64,000 bases of DNA from Pseudobutyrivibrio sp. (GTDB lineage: Bacteria; Bacillota; Clostridia; Lachnospirales; Lachnospiraceae): the NCBI RefSeq assembly GCF_017471675.1, contig NZ_JAFUSK010000022.1, forward strand, positions 1 through 64,000, read 5' to 3'. Made by a program: the position numbers and the translations under genes. Shown here in pieces: positions 34,373 through 42,681 of the stretch. Below the pieces are notes generated by a model. That model was given only the letters and a program-made list of their open reading frames with translations. It had not been told where the DNA came from and made no database searches. Every line of letters begins with the position of its first letter. Position 1 is the stretch's first letter.

Positions 34373-36574
34373 CTATTTTGCTCTCTTCTTGATTGATACT
34401 GTAACAACTGCTGCTACAGCACATGCACCAATGATTATTGCAATAATAATCCATGGGAAGCCTGTCTCTACTTCTTCCTCTACTGCAAGAGGTGTATCCT
34501 CATCTTCGATTTCTGTGGTATCTTCTACCTCAGGCTCTTCTTCTGGTACTTCCTCTTCTTCAACCTCTTCCTCAGCATCTGCTCCTGAGCGACGGCCTGT
34601 AGCTGATGCTACGCTTCTTCTAGCTCTTCTAGTAGATACTGCTGCAGCAGGTACTGCCTCATCCTGAATAAGCATATTTGTAGCTGCTGTAAGTGTAGGT
34701 GAAATCATACTTGCAAAATCAATTGTCGCTCCTGTAGTTGTATTATTAACAGAAGTGCTTGAACCATTATTTCCACCATTTGATGGATTAGCAGGAGTAA
34801 CTGTTGGACCTGCTGGTGTTGGTGTAGGTACAACTGGAACAACCTTTTCTCTGAAAAGCTTAATAATATCAAATGTAGTAACACTTGTATTAACAGTGTT
34901 TGTAACAGCCTTACCTGTAACATATGTCATAGGTCCAATGTAACCAGAAAGATTAGACATATTCTTGATTACATTCTTTACAACAACTGGGAAATCAAAT
35001 TGGTAACCTAATACATTGAAACCAGGATTAACATAGTAATCTGATGCAACAACCTGTCCATCATCATTTGTCTTGAAACCAAATACTGCGTTCCATGCAC
35101 CGGCACCAACTGTTGTACAGTTGTGTGACATCATATTAAAGCTGCTTTCCTTACCGAAGTAATCCATCATGGTTTTAGTCTGATCAGCAGTAATATCCTG
35201 CTCAATTACTTCATTTGGTCCCTGATCGTAGCCAAACTTCTGATTGTAAAGCTCACGGTTAATAAATACACCACCTGGTGTCTTGCCCTTAAGAACGCTA
35301 TCAACCATAATCTGGCTGCTCTGTCCAAGGTGCATAATTACCTCGTAGAAATGATCCTTAACATATTGCTCATCTCTGTTCTCGCCTGTTGCCGCATTCC
35401 AAAGCTTAACAAGCTCATCATAGTTATCCTTGAAAAGTACTTCAGCCTGCTTTACATAGTCTGCAACAACTTCCTGTGTAGTTGCCATACCATAGTTACC
35501 GATAGAAACATAATCTCCACGATTAAGAACTACTGAACCGGCAGTATGTAATTCGTGCTCCTGTGGAACAAACATCTCGCTTGCAGCAGCATCTCTCTCT
35601 GAAGCGTTAGCATCAGTAATTTCATTAACTGTACTTCTCCAAGAAACAACCTGAGCATTATCGCCCTCTGCTGCAGCCTTAAGCTGAGCCTGGTACTGTG
35701 GATTTGTAAGGTAATATCCATACAAATCATCAATGCTAATAGTAAGATTGTTTACATAGCTTGTGTATACAATATATACATGTCCATGTGTTGGATTGCC
35801 TGTAGATTCGTCATGACGAGCCACTAATCTAACGGAACCAACTACACCGCCTGCAAGACCATACTCAAATGGTGCTGTATCATCTGCATCATTAATACCA
35901 TCTTCATCTGTGTCAAGCTTTGTTGGATCTGATAAAAGCTCTGCATACTCCTTACCATTGTCATCTGTCTTAATAACAAATTCATCACCATTTAAAAGGT
36001 TGTCACCATCTAAATCATTAGTCTTCTGAACATCAAGATAAGAATAACCTCCAAATACCTTGTTGCCATCAGCTGTAAGAATCTCTCCATCACATAAAAG
36101 CTTTGTCATTAAATCAGATACACCATCAGAATTGAAATCTTTACCATCCTCTGGTTCAATAAGCTCTAGCTTATCTAAATCGATTTCTTCTGATTCTTCA
36201 GTTTCTTCTGATTCCTCAGATTCTTCTGTCTTTTCTATCTCTTCTTTAGCGTCTACTAATACGTCCTGTGCTATCGCCTCAGAAGCTGTCTCAACTGGCT
36301 CTACTACAGCGGCTTCCTCTGCTGATACGCCGACTGTATCAAGTATAGAATCATCTGTAACATCTTCTGTATGCTCTATTACTACATCCTCAATAGGAGT
36401 CACTTCCGTCTCAGGAATAACGGCTTCTGTAACTACCGTATCTTCTGCAGCCTGTCCATCTGCCACTGCTTCCGTAGAAGCATCAGCCTCAGCGTATACT
36501 GAAACAGGAACAAAAGATTGCAATAAAAAAGCACTGGCAATAGCCAATGAAAGAATTTTACAATACTTTTTCAT
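34373..36574 (-). CDS. Large surface protein with Ca-binding repeats and possible permuted papain-like domain
   Basis: The 733-residue protein has a signal peptide, a Glu/Thr/Val-rich stretch to residue 140, then three Asp-rich Ca loops (DFNSDGVSDL, DLDGDNLLNGDEF, DTDEDGINDADDTAPFEYG) of thrombospondin-3 type. A domain with HGHVYIVYTSYV and later MSHNCTTVGAGAWNAVFG follows; His before Cys is the order of circularly permuted NlpC/P60 (LRAT-like) enzymes. A Pro/Thr linker and a C-terminal membrane helix with KKRAK stop-transfer close it. The acidic N-terminus recalls the gene at 25036. Confidence 0.75.
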   Translation of the reverse strand: MKKYCKILSLAIASAFLLQSFVPVSVYAEADASTEAVADGQAAEDTVVTEAVIPETEVTPIEDVVIEHTEDVTDDSILDTVGVSAEEAAVVEPVETASEAIAQDVLVDAKEEIEKTEESEESEETEESEEIDLDKLELIEPEDGKDFNSDGVSDLMTKLLCDGEILTADGNKVFGGYSYLDVQKTNDLDGDNLLNGDEFVIKTDDNGKEYAELLSDPTKLDTDEDGINDADDTAPFEYGLAGGVVGSVRLVARHDESTGNPTHGHVYIVYTSYVNNLTISIDDLYGYYLTNPQYQAQLKAAAEGDNAQVVSWRSTVNEITDANASERDAAASEMFVPQEHELHTAGSVVLNRGDYVSIGNYGMATTQEVVADYVKQAEVLFKDNYDELVKLWNAATGENRDEQYVKDHFYEVIMHLGQSSQIMVDSVLKGKTPGGVFINRELYNQKFGYDQGPNEVIEQDITADQTKTMMDYFGKESSFNMMSHNCTTVGAGAWNAVFGFKTNDDGQVVASDYYVNPGFNVLGYQFDFPVVVKNVIKNMSNLSGYIGPMTYVTGKAVTNTVNTSVTTFDIIKLFREKVVPVVPTPTPAGPTVTPANPSNGGNNGSSTSVNNTTTGATIDFASMISPTLTAATNMLIQDEAVPAAAVSTRRARRSVASATGRRSGADAEEEVEEEEVPEEEPEVEDTTEIEDEDTPLAVEEEVETGFPWIIIAIIIGACAVAAVVTVSIKKRAK

Positions 36575-36695
36575 TCTATTATCCTCCCTTATTACTAAAA
36601 CCGAAAAAATTATAGCACAGAAATACCATTATGGAAACTACTTTTTTGGACACAGGTTTCCTAAAAGTGTATAAAATTACTCAAAATACAAAATA

Positions 36696-36721
36696 AACCC
36701 AAGCCAATTTAGGCTTGGGTT
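36696..36721 (-). terminator. Terminator of the short flagellin gene
   Basis: AACCCAAGCC and GGCTTGGGTT pair in full with a 6-base loop, followed by TTTATTTTG on the minus strand. Confidence 0.9.
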
Positions 36722-36736
36722 GCTTAACTTACAAAA

Positions 36737-37552
36737 TTATGCTTCAAACATCTTAGTTACAAGGCTTTCTTCACTATCCATTTGCTTCTTCAAAGCCATG
36801 TTCTGTGCCTGATTAACAATCCTGCTGTTCTTCATTTTCGTAACAGCATCCGCAAAATCCGCATCCTCCTTGCGAGACTGGGCTGCTGTAAGGTTTTCAG
36901 CGGTATTATTGTTTACACTATAAGCAGCTGATAGACCATTAGTTTCAGCACCGATTTTACTCCGCATAGATGAAAGTGATGAATATGTCTCATCTAAAGC
37001 GTCGGTAGAAATTTTTTCAGGATTTACAGAAACATCAAAATTCTCTAATCCTGCCATAGCTGACTTGGCATCAGCTTCTGTTATAGTAGCGCTGGCTGTA
37101 CCTGTATAAATGTTTATATCACCAGTACTTCCGTCTAAAAGATTTTTTTCATTGTACTGAGCCTGATTGATTGTCTGATTGATAGTGGCAACAGATTGCT
37201 TATTAGCCTCCTGCAAAATAGCTCTATCACTATCAGAGTAAAGCCCATTCATTGCTCTTACTGTGTTTTGCTCTATATCTCCAAGTGAATCTGAGATGTT
37301 AGAAAGAGCTCCATCTGCTATGTTAGTAGCATCTATTCCATAAGAAATATTCTTGCTACCCTGATTTAGACTGTTAACTTCTTTTTCAATCTGCTTAGAA
37401 ATTGCAAGAGCTACTGCATCATCAGCTGCTCCATTAACTTTCTTTCCAGTAGAAAGCTCCTTAGCACTTTTCTTTTGCTGCTCCTCAGTAGCTTTCATGT
37501 GATTAACGCTGTTCTGATACTGTGATGTATTTACGTTAGATTGAATCCTCAT
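36737..37552 (-). CDS. Short divergent flagellin
   Basis: Start set at MRIQSNVNTSQYQ with GAGGTG six bases before; a GTG three codons upstream lies in the site. The 271 residues hold only the D0/D1 helices: KSAKELSTGKKVNGAADDAVALAISKQIEK at the start and NRIVNQAQNMALKKQ-like helices at the end, with a 60-residue central part. The Leu/Asn pattern differs from the three long flagellins at 47-54 kb. It could be a minor filament or cap protein. Its promoter is of sigmaA type, unlike the long flagellins. Confidence 0.85.
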   Translation of the reverse strand: MRIQSNVNTSQYQNSVNHMKATEEQQKKSAKELSTGKKVNGAADDAVALAISKQIEKEVNSLNQGSKNISYGIDATNIADGALSNISDSLGDIEQNTVRAMNGLYSDSDRAILQEANKQSVATINQTINQAQYNEKNLLDGSTGDINIYTGTASATITEADAKSAMAGLENFDVSVNPEKISTDALDETYSSLSSMRSKIGAETNGLSAAYSVNNNTAENLTAAQSRKEDADFADAVTKMKNSRIVNQAQNMALKKQMDSEESLVTKMFEA

Positions 37553-37610
37553 AACACTCACCTCAATCTTTTCCGTTATATATTGTTATTATTTATCAAT
37601 TCTTAACAGA

Positions 37611-37639
37611 ATTATAACACCACAGTATTTAATTGTCAT
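37611..37639 (-). promoter_or_regulatory. SigmaA-type promoter of the short flagellin
   Basis: ATGACA (37634-37639) and TATAAT (37611-37616) with 17-bp spacing. No sigma28 TAAA-N15-GCCGATAA site is seen here. Confidence 0.75.
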
Positions 37640-37654
37640 GTGAAAATTTTGTTA

Positions 37655-38713
37655 CTAATCCTCAGTGTCCCCATGGACGTTACCAAACTTTTCAAGGTTG
37701 TCAGTTTGCCTTTTGATTTCGGCATTGTAACGTTTTTCTACAGAATCCCAGTATTTTGCGAGTTTTTCATCCCCTCTTCTATCAGGAACCTTCATATCAT
37801 TAGAAAGAATCATTCCAAAATATTTTGAAAGCTTCTCTGCTCCAGCTAAATTAAGATGCAAGCCTCCATCATAAGTATCCTTGCTCCAATCTAAGCCTAT
37901 TTCATCCTGAGCTTCAAGGAAATTAATATAGGTAAGATTATTCTCATCAGCATAGTCTACAATCTGCTTATCCCACTCATCATACCAATAAGGATAAAGT
38001 GTTGGGGCCTTTACAAGCACAAGCTTTACGTCATTCTCCTTACAAAGCTTTGTAAGCTTATCCAGATAATAGTAAGCATTTTCTCCAAACTGATAATCAG
38101 CAAGAGGTCGTCCCTCTGGAACATCAGTGGCTTCCTTTACATCCACTCGCATGTAGTAACCATTGAAGGAAACCTTGTCGCGATGAAACAGATATTTAAA
38201 ATCATCTGAATTCAAATCACTCCATCTGCTGTGATATCTTAATATAGGAAATAAATACTCAATAAAATGCTCATCCTCAGTCATAGATGCATTGATTGTA
38301 TCAACCTTGCTTTTAGACCATTTCATTCCATCAATAGTCATACGATTGTATGCCTCGTTTTGTGGCTCGTTATATTTCATAGAAAGCACATTGAACACTA
38401 TCATATCAGGATGCTCTCTTTTAATAGTCTCCTCTGCCAGATAGTATGACTGCCAGATAAGCTGTTGAGCGCTGCCACGTATATACGAATTGATGCCATA
38501 ATTTTCCCACAAGTAAACAGGTGATATGTTTTCATATAGCTCGCAGTCGCCGATAAAAACCACATCGTGGTCTATTGGGTCGTCGTAGTATTCACCTATC
38601 ATTGCACCTTCTAAGATGCCTGTCATGTATTTAGGCTCTAGGAGTTTGGTGGTGAAGAATAGGCCTGTGATGGATATGGTGACAGCTAGTAGTATTGTAA
38701 TAATTCTTTTCAT
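37655..38713 (-). CDS. SGNH-hydrolase-like membrane protein (DltD-like position) with Cys in block I
   Basis: The 352-residue protein has an N-terminal membrane anchor and an SGNH body outside the cell. Block I reads VFIGDCELYENISP, so Cys57 replaces the nucleophile Ser of GDS. Block V reads YDGGLHLNLAG with Asp282 and His286. Gene order A-domain, carrier, MBOAT, SGNH equals dltA-C-B-D, so it fills the DltD role: O-acyl transfer at the cell surface or hydrolysis. Overall sequence is far from classical DltD and nearer to AlgX/PatB-type helpers. Confidence 0.75.
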   Translation of the reverse strand: MKRIITILLAVTISITGLFFTTKLLEPKYMTGILEGAMIGEYYDDPIDHDVVFIGDCELYENISPVYLWENYGINSYIRGSAQQLIWQSYYLAEETIKREHPDMIVFNVLSMKYNEPQNEAYNRMTIDGMKWSKSKVDTINASMTEDEHFIEYLFPILRYHSRWSDLNSDDFKYLFHRDKVSFNGYYMRVDVKEATDVPEGRPLADYQFGENAYYYLDKLTKLCKENDVKLVLVKAPTLYPYWYDEWDKQIVDYADENNLTYINFLEAQDEIGLDWSKDTYDGGLHLNLAGAEKLSKYFGMILSNDMKVPDRRGDEKLAKYWDSVEKRYNAEIKRQTDNLEKFGNVHGDTED

Positions 38714-38734
38714 TTAACACCTCATTATTTAAAG

Positions 38735-38870
38735 TGCCAACCACTTAACCTAGGCAAGCGCGAGGAAGAGGGCCCCATGGAGTTAAGGAGGGACCCTTTA
38801 GGGAGGTTCCCTTGACTACAATGGGAGATGGCTTCCGGGAGCATGCAGTACTAGGAGGTTGGCACTTTCT
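38735..38870. repeat. Mosaic palindromic repeat, copy 1 (near dltD-like gene)
   Basis: Terminal inverted repeats AAAGTGCCAACC and GGTTGGCACTTT bound a 136-bp unit. Inside is a block (38779-38862) that matches the complement of 40722-40804 in about nine of ten bases, opening CCATGGAGTTAAGGAGGG. It resembles a MITE. Confidence 0.85.
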
Positions 38871-38873
38871 TTA

Positions 38874-40466
38874 TTAAAACTGATTATAAATGAACTGGCT
38901 GGCCGAATATCCGATGCCGTAGGCGCCGAAGATTAGGGTGGCCATAAATAGACTGTACCAGATAATGAAGCGCACTGGAGCAGCGCAATTTGCAATCTTC
39001 ACTCTTACGCTTCCACTTCTTTGAATAAGGCTCACAGCAACCAGAATTAACATTCCTATAAATACTACTGCATAATCAAATCCTGTGATGCCCATTCCTG
39101 TGAAGGCTGCTGGTGTAAGCTGAGCTAAGCATGAATCTGCAAAGATGCTTCCAAACATTTTGAAGGTAAGTGGTACATCTCTGTAGCAGTCAAACATACG
39201 AAGTGATGACATGATAAGTACTGTTCTGATTACTTGGAACAATCTCCAGCCGAAGGTGCCATCTACGTGAACCTTGCTGTGGAACCATCTGTAGAATGGC
39301 TCTAGCTCCTGAGAAATCATGATGACAACAAAGTTGCCCAATCCCCATACGATAAAGTTCCAGCTGGCTCCATGCCAGATACCTGTAGTAAACCAAACTA
39401 TAAAACTGGATAGGTAAACGGGTACACGCTTACCAAGATTATTTCCAAGACGCGCTCTACTCTTCTTTGAAAGCTTCATCATAAACTGGCTGGCAGATAT
39501 AGGATAGAAAATGTAATCTGTGAACCAGGTTCCCATGGTGATGTGCCATCTATTCCAGTATTCCTTGATATTCTTTGAGAAGTATGGGCGAATAAAGTTT
39601 TCTGTAACCTTAATTCCCATTGTCTCTGCCACACCGATAGTAATATCTATACCTCCGGTGAAATCTGCATAAAGCTCTAAGGCATAGAACATTGCGCCTG
39701 CAAAGGCATAGAAACCATTATAGGTATCTGGATCTGCAATGATTGCCTGAACAACCACAAGTATTCTATCTGCAATAACAAGCTTCTTGAAAAATCCCCA
39801 TAGGATTCGCTCCAAGCCAAAGCTTACAGTTCTCCAATCAAATTTGTGCTCCTCATAAAGAGTCTGGCTCAAATCAGCGTAACGGCTGATAGGTCCCTGC
39901 ACCAGCTGTGGGAAGAAGGATACAAAAAGTGCGAACTTAAACAGATTATCCTGAGCCTTGAACTTGCCATTAAAAACATCAATAAGGTAGCCCATAGACT
40001 GGAAAGTGTAGAAGGAAATACCCATTGGGATAATCAGATCTACAAAGGAGATTCCATCTGGCCTTCCAAAGGTGTTTAAAATAGAATTGATATTTGCAAT
40101 AGTGAAATTAGTGTACTTTGTAACTGCAAGTATACCTAAATTAAAAAGAAGGCAAGCTAAGAATATCTTCTTTTCCGCAGAGTGCTCCTTAGCCTTAAGA
40201 GCTTTTCTTTCTTCCTTTTCATATTCCTTTTTATGCTCTTTAAACCATGCATCAAAGCTTTCCTTTTTATCAGAAATCTTTTTGGCGGCAAAAAAAGTAG
40301 TCACTGTAGTGACCATAATAAAAATCAAATATCTTGGGTCACACATAAAATAGAATGCGTAACTTGCAAGAAGCAGGAAGGACCACTGGGCCCTTCCTGG
40401 CAACAAATAATACATTATAAATACTACTAATAAAAATAATAAAAATTCGTAGCTTGTAAATAACAT
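38874..40466 (-). CDS. MBOAT family O-acyltransferase (AlgI/DltB type)
   Basis: The 530-residue multi-spanning protein has MBOAT motifs KEYWNRWHITMGTWF with His308 and TGIWHGASWNFIVWG with catalytic His365. A charged cytoplasmic insertion at residues 65-100 (KKISDKKES, EYEKEERKALKAKEHSAEKK) makes it longer than DltB and similar to AlgI-like enzymes. It should move an acyl group from the carrier protein, encoded 4 bp upstream, through the membrane to a wall or exopolymer. Confidence 0.92.
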   Translation of the reverse strand: MLFTSYEFLLFLLVVFIMYYLLPGRAQWSFLLLASYAFYFMCDPRYLIFIMVTTVTTFFAAKKISDKKESFDAWFKEHKKEYEKEERKALKAKEHSAEKKIFLACLLFNLGILAVTKYTNFTIANINSILNTFGRPDGISFVDLIIPMGISFYTFQSMGYLIDVFNGKFKAQDNLFKFALFVSFFPQLVQGPISRYADLSQTLYEEHKFDWRTVSFGLERILWGFFKKLVIADRILVVVQAIIADPDTYNGFYAFAGAMFYALELYADFTGGIDITIGVAETMGIKVTENFIRPYFSKNIKEYWNRWHITMGTWFTDYIFYPISASQFMMKLSKKSRARLGNNLGKRVPVYLSSFIVWFTTGIWHGASWNFIVWGLGNFVVIMISQELEPFYRWFHSKVHVDGTFGWRLFQVIRTVLIMSSLRMFDCYRDVPLTFKMFGSIFADSCLAQLTPAAFTGMGITGFDYAVVFIGMLILVAVSLIQRSGSVRVKIANCAAPVRFIIWYSLFMATLIFGAYGIGYSASQFIYNQF

Positions 40467-40470
40467 CTAA

Positions 40471-40704
40471 TTAGTCCTCATCATCTAATTTAGCTTTAAT
40501 CAAAGCATAGATTGTCTCTGCTGATGCAAAATTCTCAGGTGTAAGTTCTGCTGCACCAATTGTAATATCAAACTCCTCATTAATCTCCGAAATCAGTGAC
40601 ACAATATCAAATGAATCAAGTATTCCTCCTGTCACTAAATCCTTTGCAGTTGTGAAATCCACCTCTGGGTGTAAGTCTCCTAAAATCTCTAATAATTCTT
40701 CCAT
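40471..40704 (-). CDS. Acyl/aminoacyl carrier protein (DltC-like)
   Basis: Start set at MEELLEILGD, with AGGAGG six bases before; the 52 residues upstream in frame translate the repeat and are not real. The 77-residue four-helix protein has the phosphopantetheine site Ser31 in GGILDSFDIVSL. It would carry the aminoacyl group activated by the adenylation enzyme and pass it to the MBOAT protein, whose start follows after 4 bp. Confidence 0.92.
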   Translation of the reverse strand: MEELLEILGDLHPEVDFTTAKDLVTGGILDSFDIVSLISEINEEFDITIGAAELTPENFASAETIYALIKAKLDDED

Positions 40705-40721
40705 TTTTTCCTCCTTATTAT

Positions 40722-40958
40722 CGTAGCGGCCTCCGAGTACTCCGTGCTCCCGCAAGCCATCTCCCATTGGAGCCAAGGGAACCTCCCTAAAGGGTCCCTC
40801 CTTAACTCCATGGCATGTCCTCAAAGGCATCCTTGCTTTGCAAGGAACTTTGAGGGCCACTGATGTAAGCTCCGCTTACTAGACCAACATTTTCCTTCAT
40901 TACACTCGGAAAATGATGGTCATATCTTGCTCGCGCTTGCCTAGGTTGAGTAGCCGCT
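40722..40958. repeat. Mosaic palindromic repeat, copy 2 (inverted), between adenylation and carrier genes
   Basis: The unit repeats 38757-38862 in opposite orientation but carries about 100 extra bases made of three more hairpins: CCTCAAAG...CTTTGAGG with inner CCTTGC-GCAAGG, GTAAGC-tcc-GCTTAC (40865-40879), and GACCAACATTTTCC...GGAAAATGATGGTC (40882-40921). So these repeats are assembled from movable palindromic modules. No gene is in this 354-bp gap. Confidence 0.85.
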
Positions 40959-40969
40959 TATTATATGAG

Positions 40970-41055
40970 CCTGTAGTTAACAAGCTATTATATTTCTCAA
41001 GGAGAGCTTTCTTCAGCTCGACGGAGAAATCATAATGCTTGTTAGCGTAACAGGC
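40970..41055. repeat. Dispersed palindromic repeat, copy C (inverted)
   Basis: In the complement it starts CCTGTTACGCTAACAAGC and ends GCTTGTTAACTACAGG, matching copies A and B at both arms with a different loop. It lies 3 bp after the adenylation-gene stop and can act as its transcript end. Confidence 0.85.
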
Positions 41056-41058
41056 GGA

Positions 41059-42570
41059 CTAACGGCTTTCGAACATCTGAGTTAAGCGCACGCGGTCAAT
41101 TTTGCCGTTGGCTGTGAAAGGCATTTCTTCAAGTCGGTTTACCTTGTTAGGTAGCATGTAGCGTGGTAGCTTGGTCTTTAGGGCTTTGATAAGGTCGCCT
41201 TCTGTGATGTCGCCTACATAGTAAAGGACGATTTTGCCCTGTTCCTTGGCGTAGATACAGCCTGAGAGCTTTATTTCTGGAACAAGGTTTACATTGGCTT
41301 CGATTTCGCCTAACTCGATGCGGTGTCCCATGTGCTTTATCTGGAAATCTTTTCTAGAGTGGAACACAAGCTCCCCATATTCATTAATGTGGCCCATATC
41401 TCCTGTGCGGTAAATGATTTCTGGATAAGCAGTGTTCAAAGGATTTTGAACATAGGCTTCGCTAGTCTTTTCTGGGTTGTTGTAGTAGCCAAGTGTAACT
41501 GATGTACCGCGGATGCAGATTTCGCCCTGCTCTCCATCTGCTGCAAGGGTGTTGTCATCCTTTAGTAAAAGGATTTCAGTGTTCTTGAATGGGAAGCCTA
41601 CTGGGATTACTTCGTCATCAGCAAACTCGCGAGTGACTGGATAATAGCAGCACATTCCTGTTCCCTCTGTAGGGCCGTAAAGATTGAAGAACTTTGCCTC
41701 AGGGCAAGCCTCTCTCCACAGTCTAAACTGCTTGATTGGGAATACCTCGCTACCAAATGCGATAGTGCGAAGTGTGGTAGGCTTTACTGTATCAAATGTA
41801 GCAAAGGCGCTAATCATTGTAAGTGCTGAAACTACCCAGCATACTGTATTGATGTTGTGCTCATTAATATATTCCACCAGCTTTACTGGGAACATAAAAT
41901 ATGAGTGTGGAATCAAATATGTAGTTGCTCCAAACTTAAGTGTTGGATAAAGCTCCTTAAGGCAGGCATCAAAATAAAGTGGTGTCTGATTTCCAAATAT
42001 AGTGTCCTCGTTGAAGCCAAGTGTTTCTGATAGCTGCTCTATGTAATCGATAACAGAACGATGGCAGGCACACACACCCTTTGGCACACCTGTAGAGCCT
42101 GATGTAAATACTATGTATATTGGGTCTGTATCGATTGCCTTCTTTCTTACAAGAGCAAGTGCATCATAATCTGGCTTCGTATTTACGATATCTGAAAACA
42201 GAACAATGTCTGCTTTATAATCAAAGCCTTTTGCGATTTCCACTGTGCTATCATCGCAGATAATTACACGTGGCTTGCAGTTATCTAAAATAAGATTAAT
42301 TCTTGTAGCAGGCATTTCGCTATCGATTGGAACATAATAGCAGCCTGCATTGATTACCCCAAAAAAGGTTGCTATGGTGTTTGGACTCTTTTTCATGAAC
42401 ACGATAACTGGCTCACGCTTGCAACCTTTGTTTATCAAGCCTGTTCCTACGGAATCCATGATATTTTTTACGTCTGAAAAAGTAAGCTGTACCTCGTCAT
42501 CTGCGTAGGCGATTTTGGTTGGTACTCGGTTTAAAGATTCGTTTAAATAGTCTAGTACGTTGTTTTGCAT
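41059..42570 (-). CDS. Amino acid adenylation enzyme (DltA/NRPS A-domain)
   Basis: Start set at MQNNVLDYL: the ORF four codons longer begins in its own ribosome binding site GAGGTG. The 503-residue stand-alone A-domain has A3 IVFTSGSTGVPKG, A4 YFDACLKELYP with the amine-binding Asp, A5 NLYGPTEGTG, A7 YRTGD, A8 KDFQIKHMGHRIELGEIE and A10 Lys in FTANGKIDR. It loads the carrier protein downstream. Core motifs are closer to NRPS A-domains than to classical DltA, so D-alanine is likely but not certain; the racemase next to it hints at an acidic amino acid. Confidence 0.9.
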   Translation of the reverse strand: MQNNVLDYLNESLNRVPTKIAYADDEVQLTFSDVKNIMDSVGTGLINKGCKREPVIVFMKKSPNTIATFFGVINAGCYYVPIDSEMPATRINLILDNCKPRVIICDDSTVEIAKGFDYKADIVLFSDIVNTKPDYDALALVRKKAIDTDPIYIVFTSGSTGVPKGVCACHRSVIDYIEQLSETLGFNEDTIFGNQTPLYFDACLKELYPTLKFGATTYLIPHSYFMFPVKLVEYINEHNINTVCWVVSALTMISAFATFDTVKPTTLRTIAFGSEVFPIKQFRLWREACPEAKFFNLYGPTEGTGMCCYYPVTREFADDEVIPVGFPFKNTEILLLKDDNTLAADGEQGEICIRGTSVTLGYYNNPEKTSEAYVQNPLNTAYPEIIYRTGDMGHINEYGELVFHSRKDFQIKHMGHRIELGEIEANVNLVPEIKLSGCIYAKEQGKIVLYYVGDITEGDLIKALKTKLPRYMLPNKVNRLEEMPFTANGKIDRVRLTQMFESR

Positions 42571-42681
42571 TATACACCTCATCCACCGCTAAAGCGGTCC
42601 CCCCTTGTCTCCCCTCCCGGCTCGGTCGTTGCTAAGCAGGCTCCACTGGAGCCTAGCAACCCTCAAGGGGAAGGCTTTTTT
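42571..42681. repeat. Mosaic hairpin repeat between racemase and adenylation genes
   Basis: From left: CACCTCATC with CCGCTAAAGCGG, then GTTGCTA...TAGCAAC enclosing GGCTCCACTGGAGCC, and a CAAGGGGAAGGC-T6 end as at 27554. It supplies the GAGGTG ribosome binding site of the adenylation gene. Confidence 0.8.

Noticed and set aside
36060-36674. 204-codon Ser-rich plus-strand frame.
   Set aside because: Mirror of the Glu/Asp/Thr-rich N-terminal region of the surface protein on the minus strand.
40705-40860. N-terminal extension of the carrier protein by 52 residues.
   Set aside because: It translates the mosaic repeat; the Shine-Dalgarno and the conserved helix begin at the later ATG.
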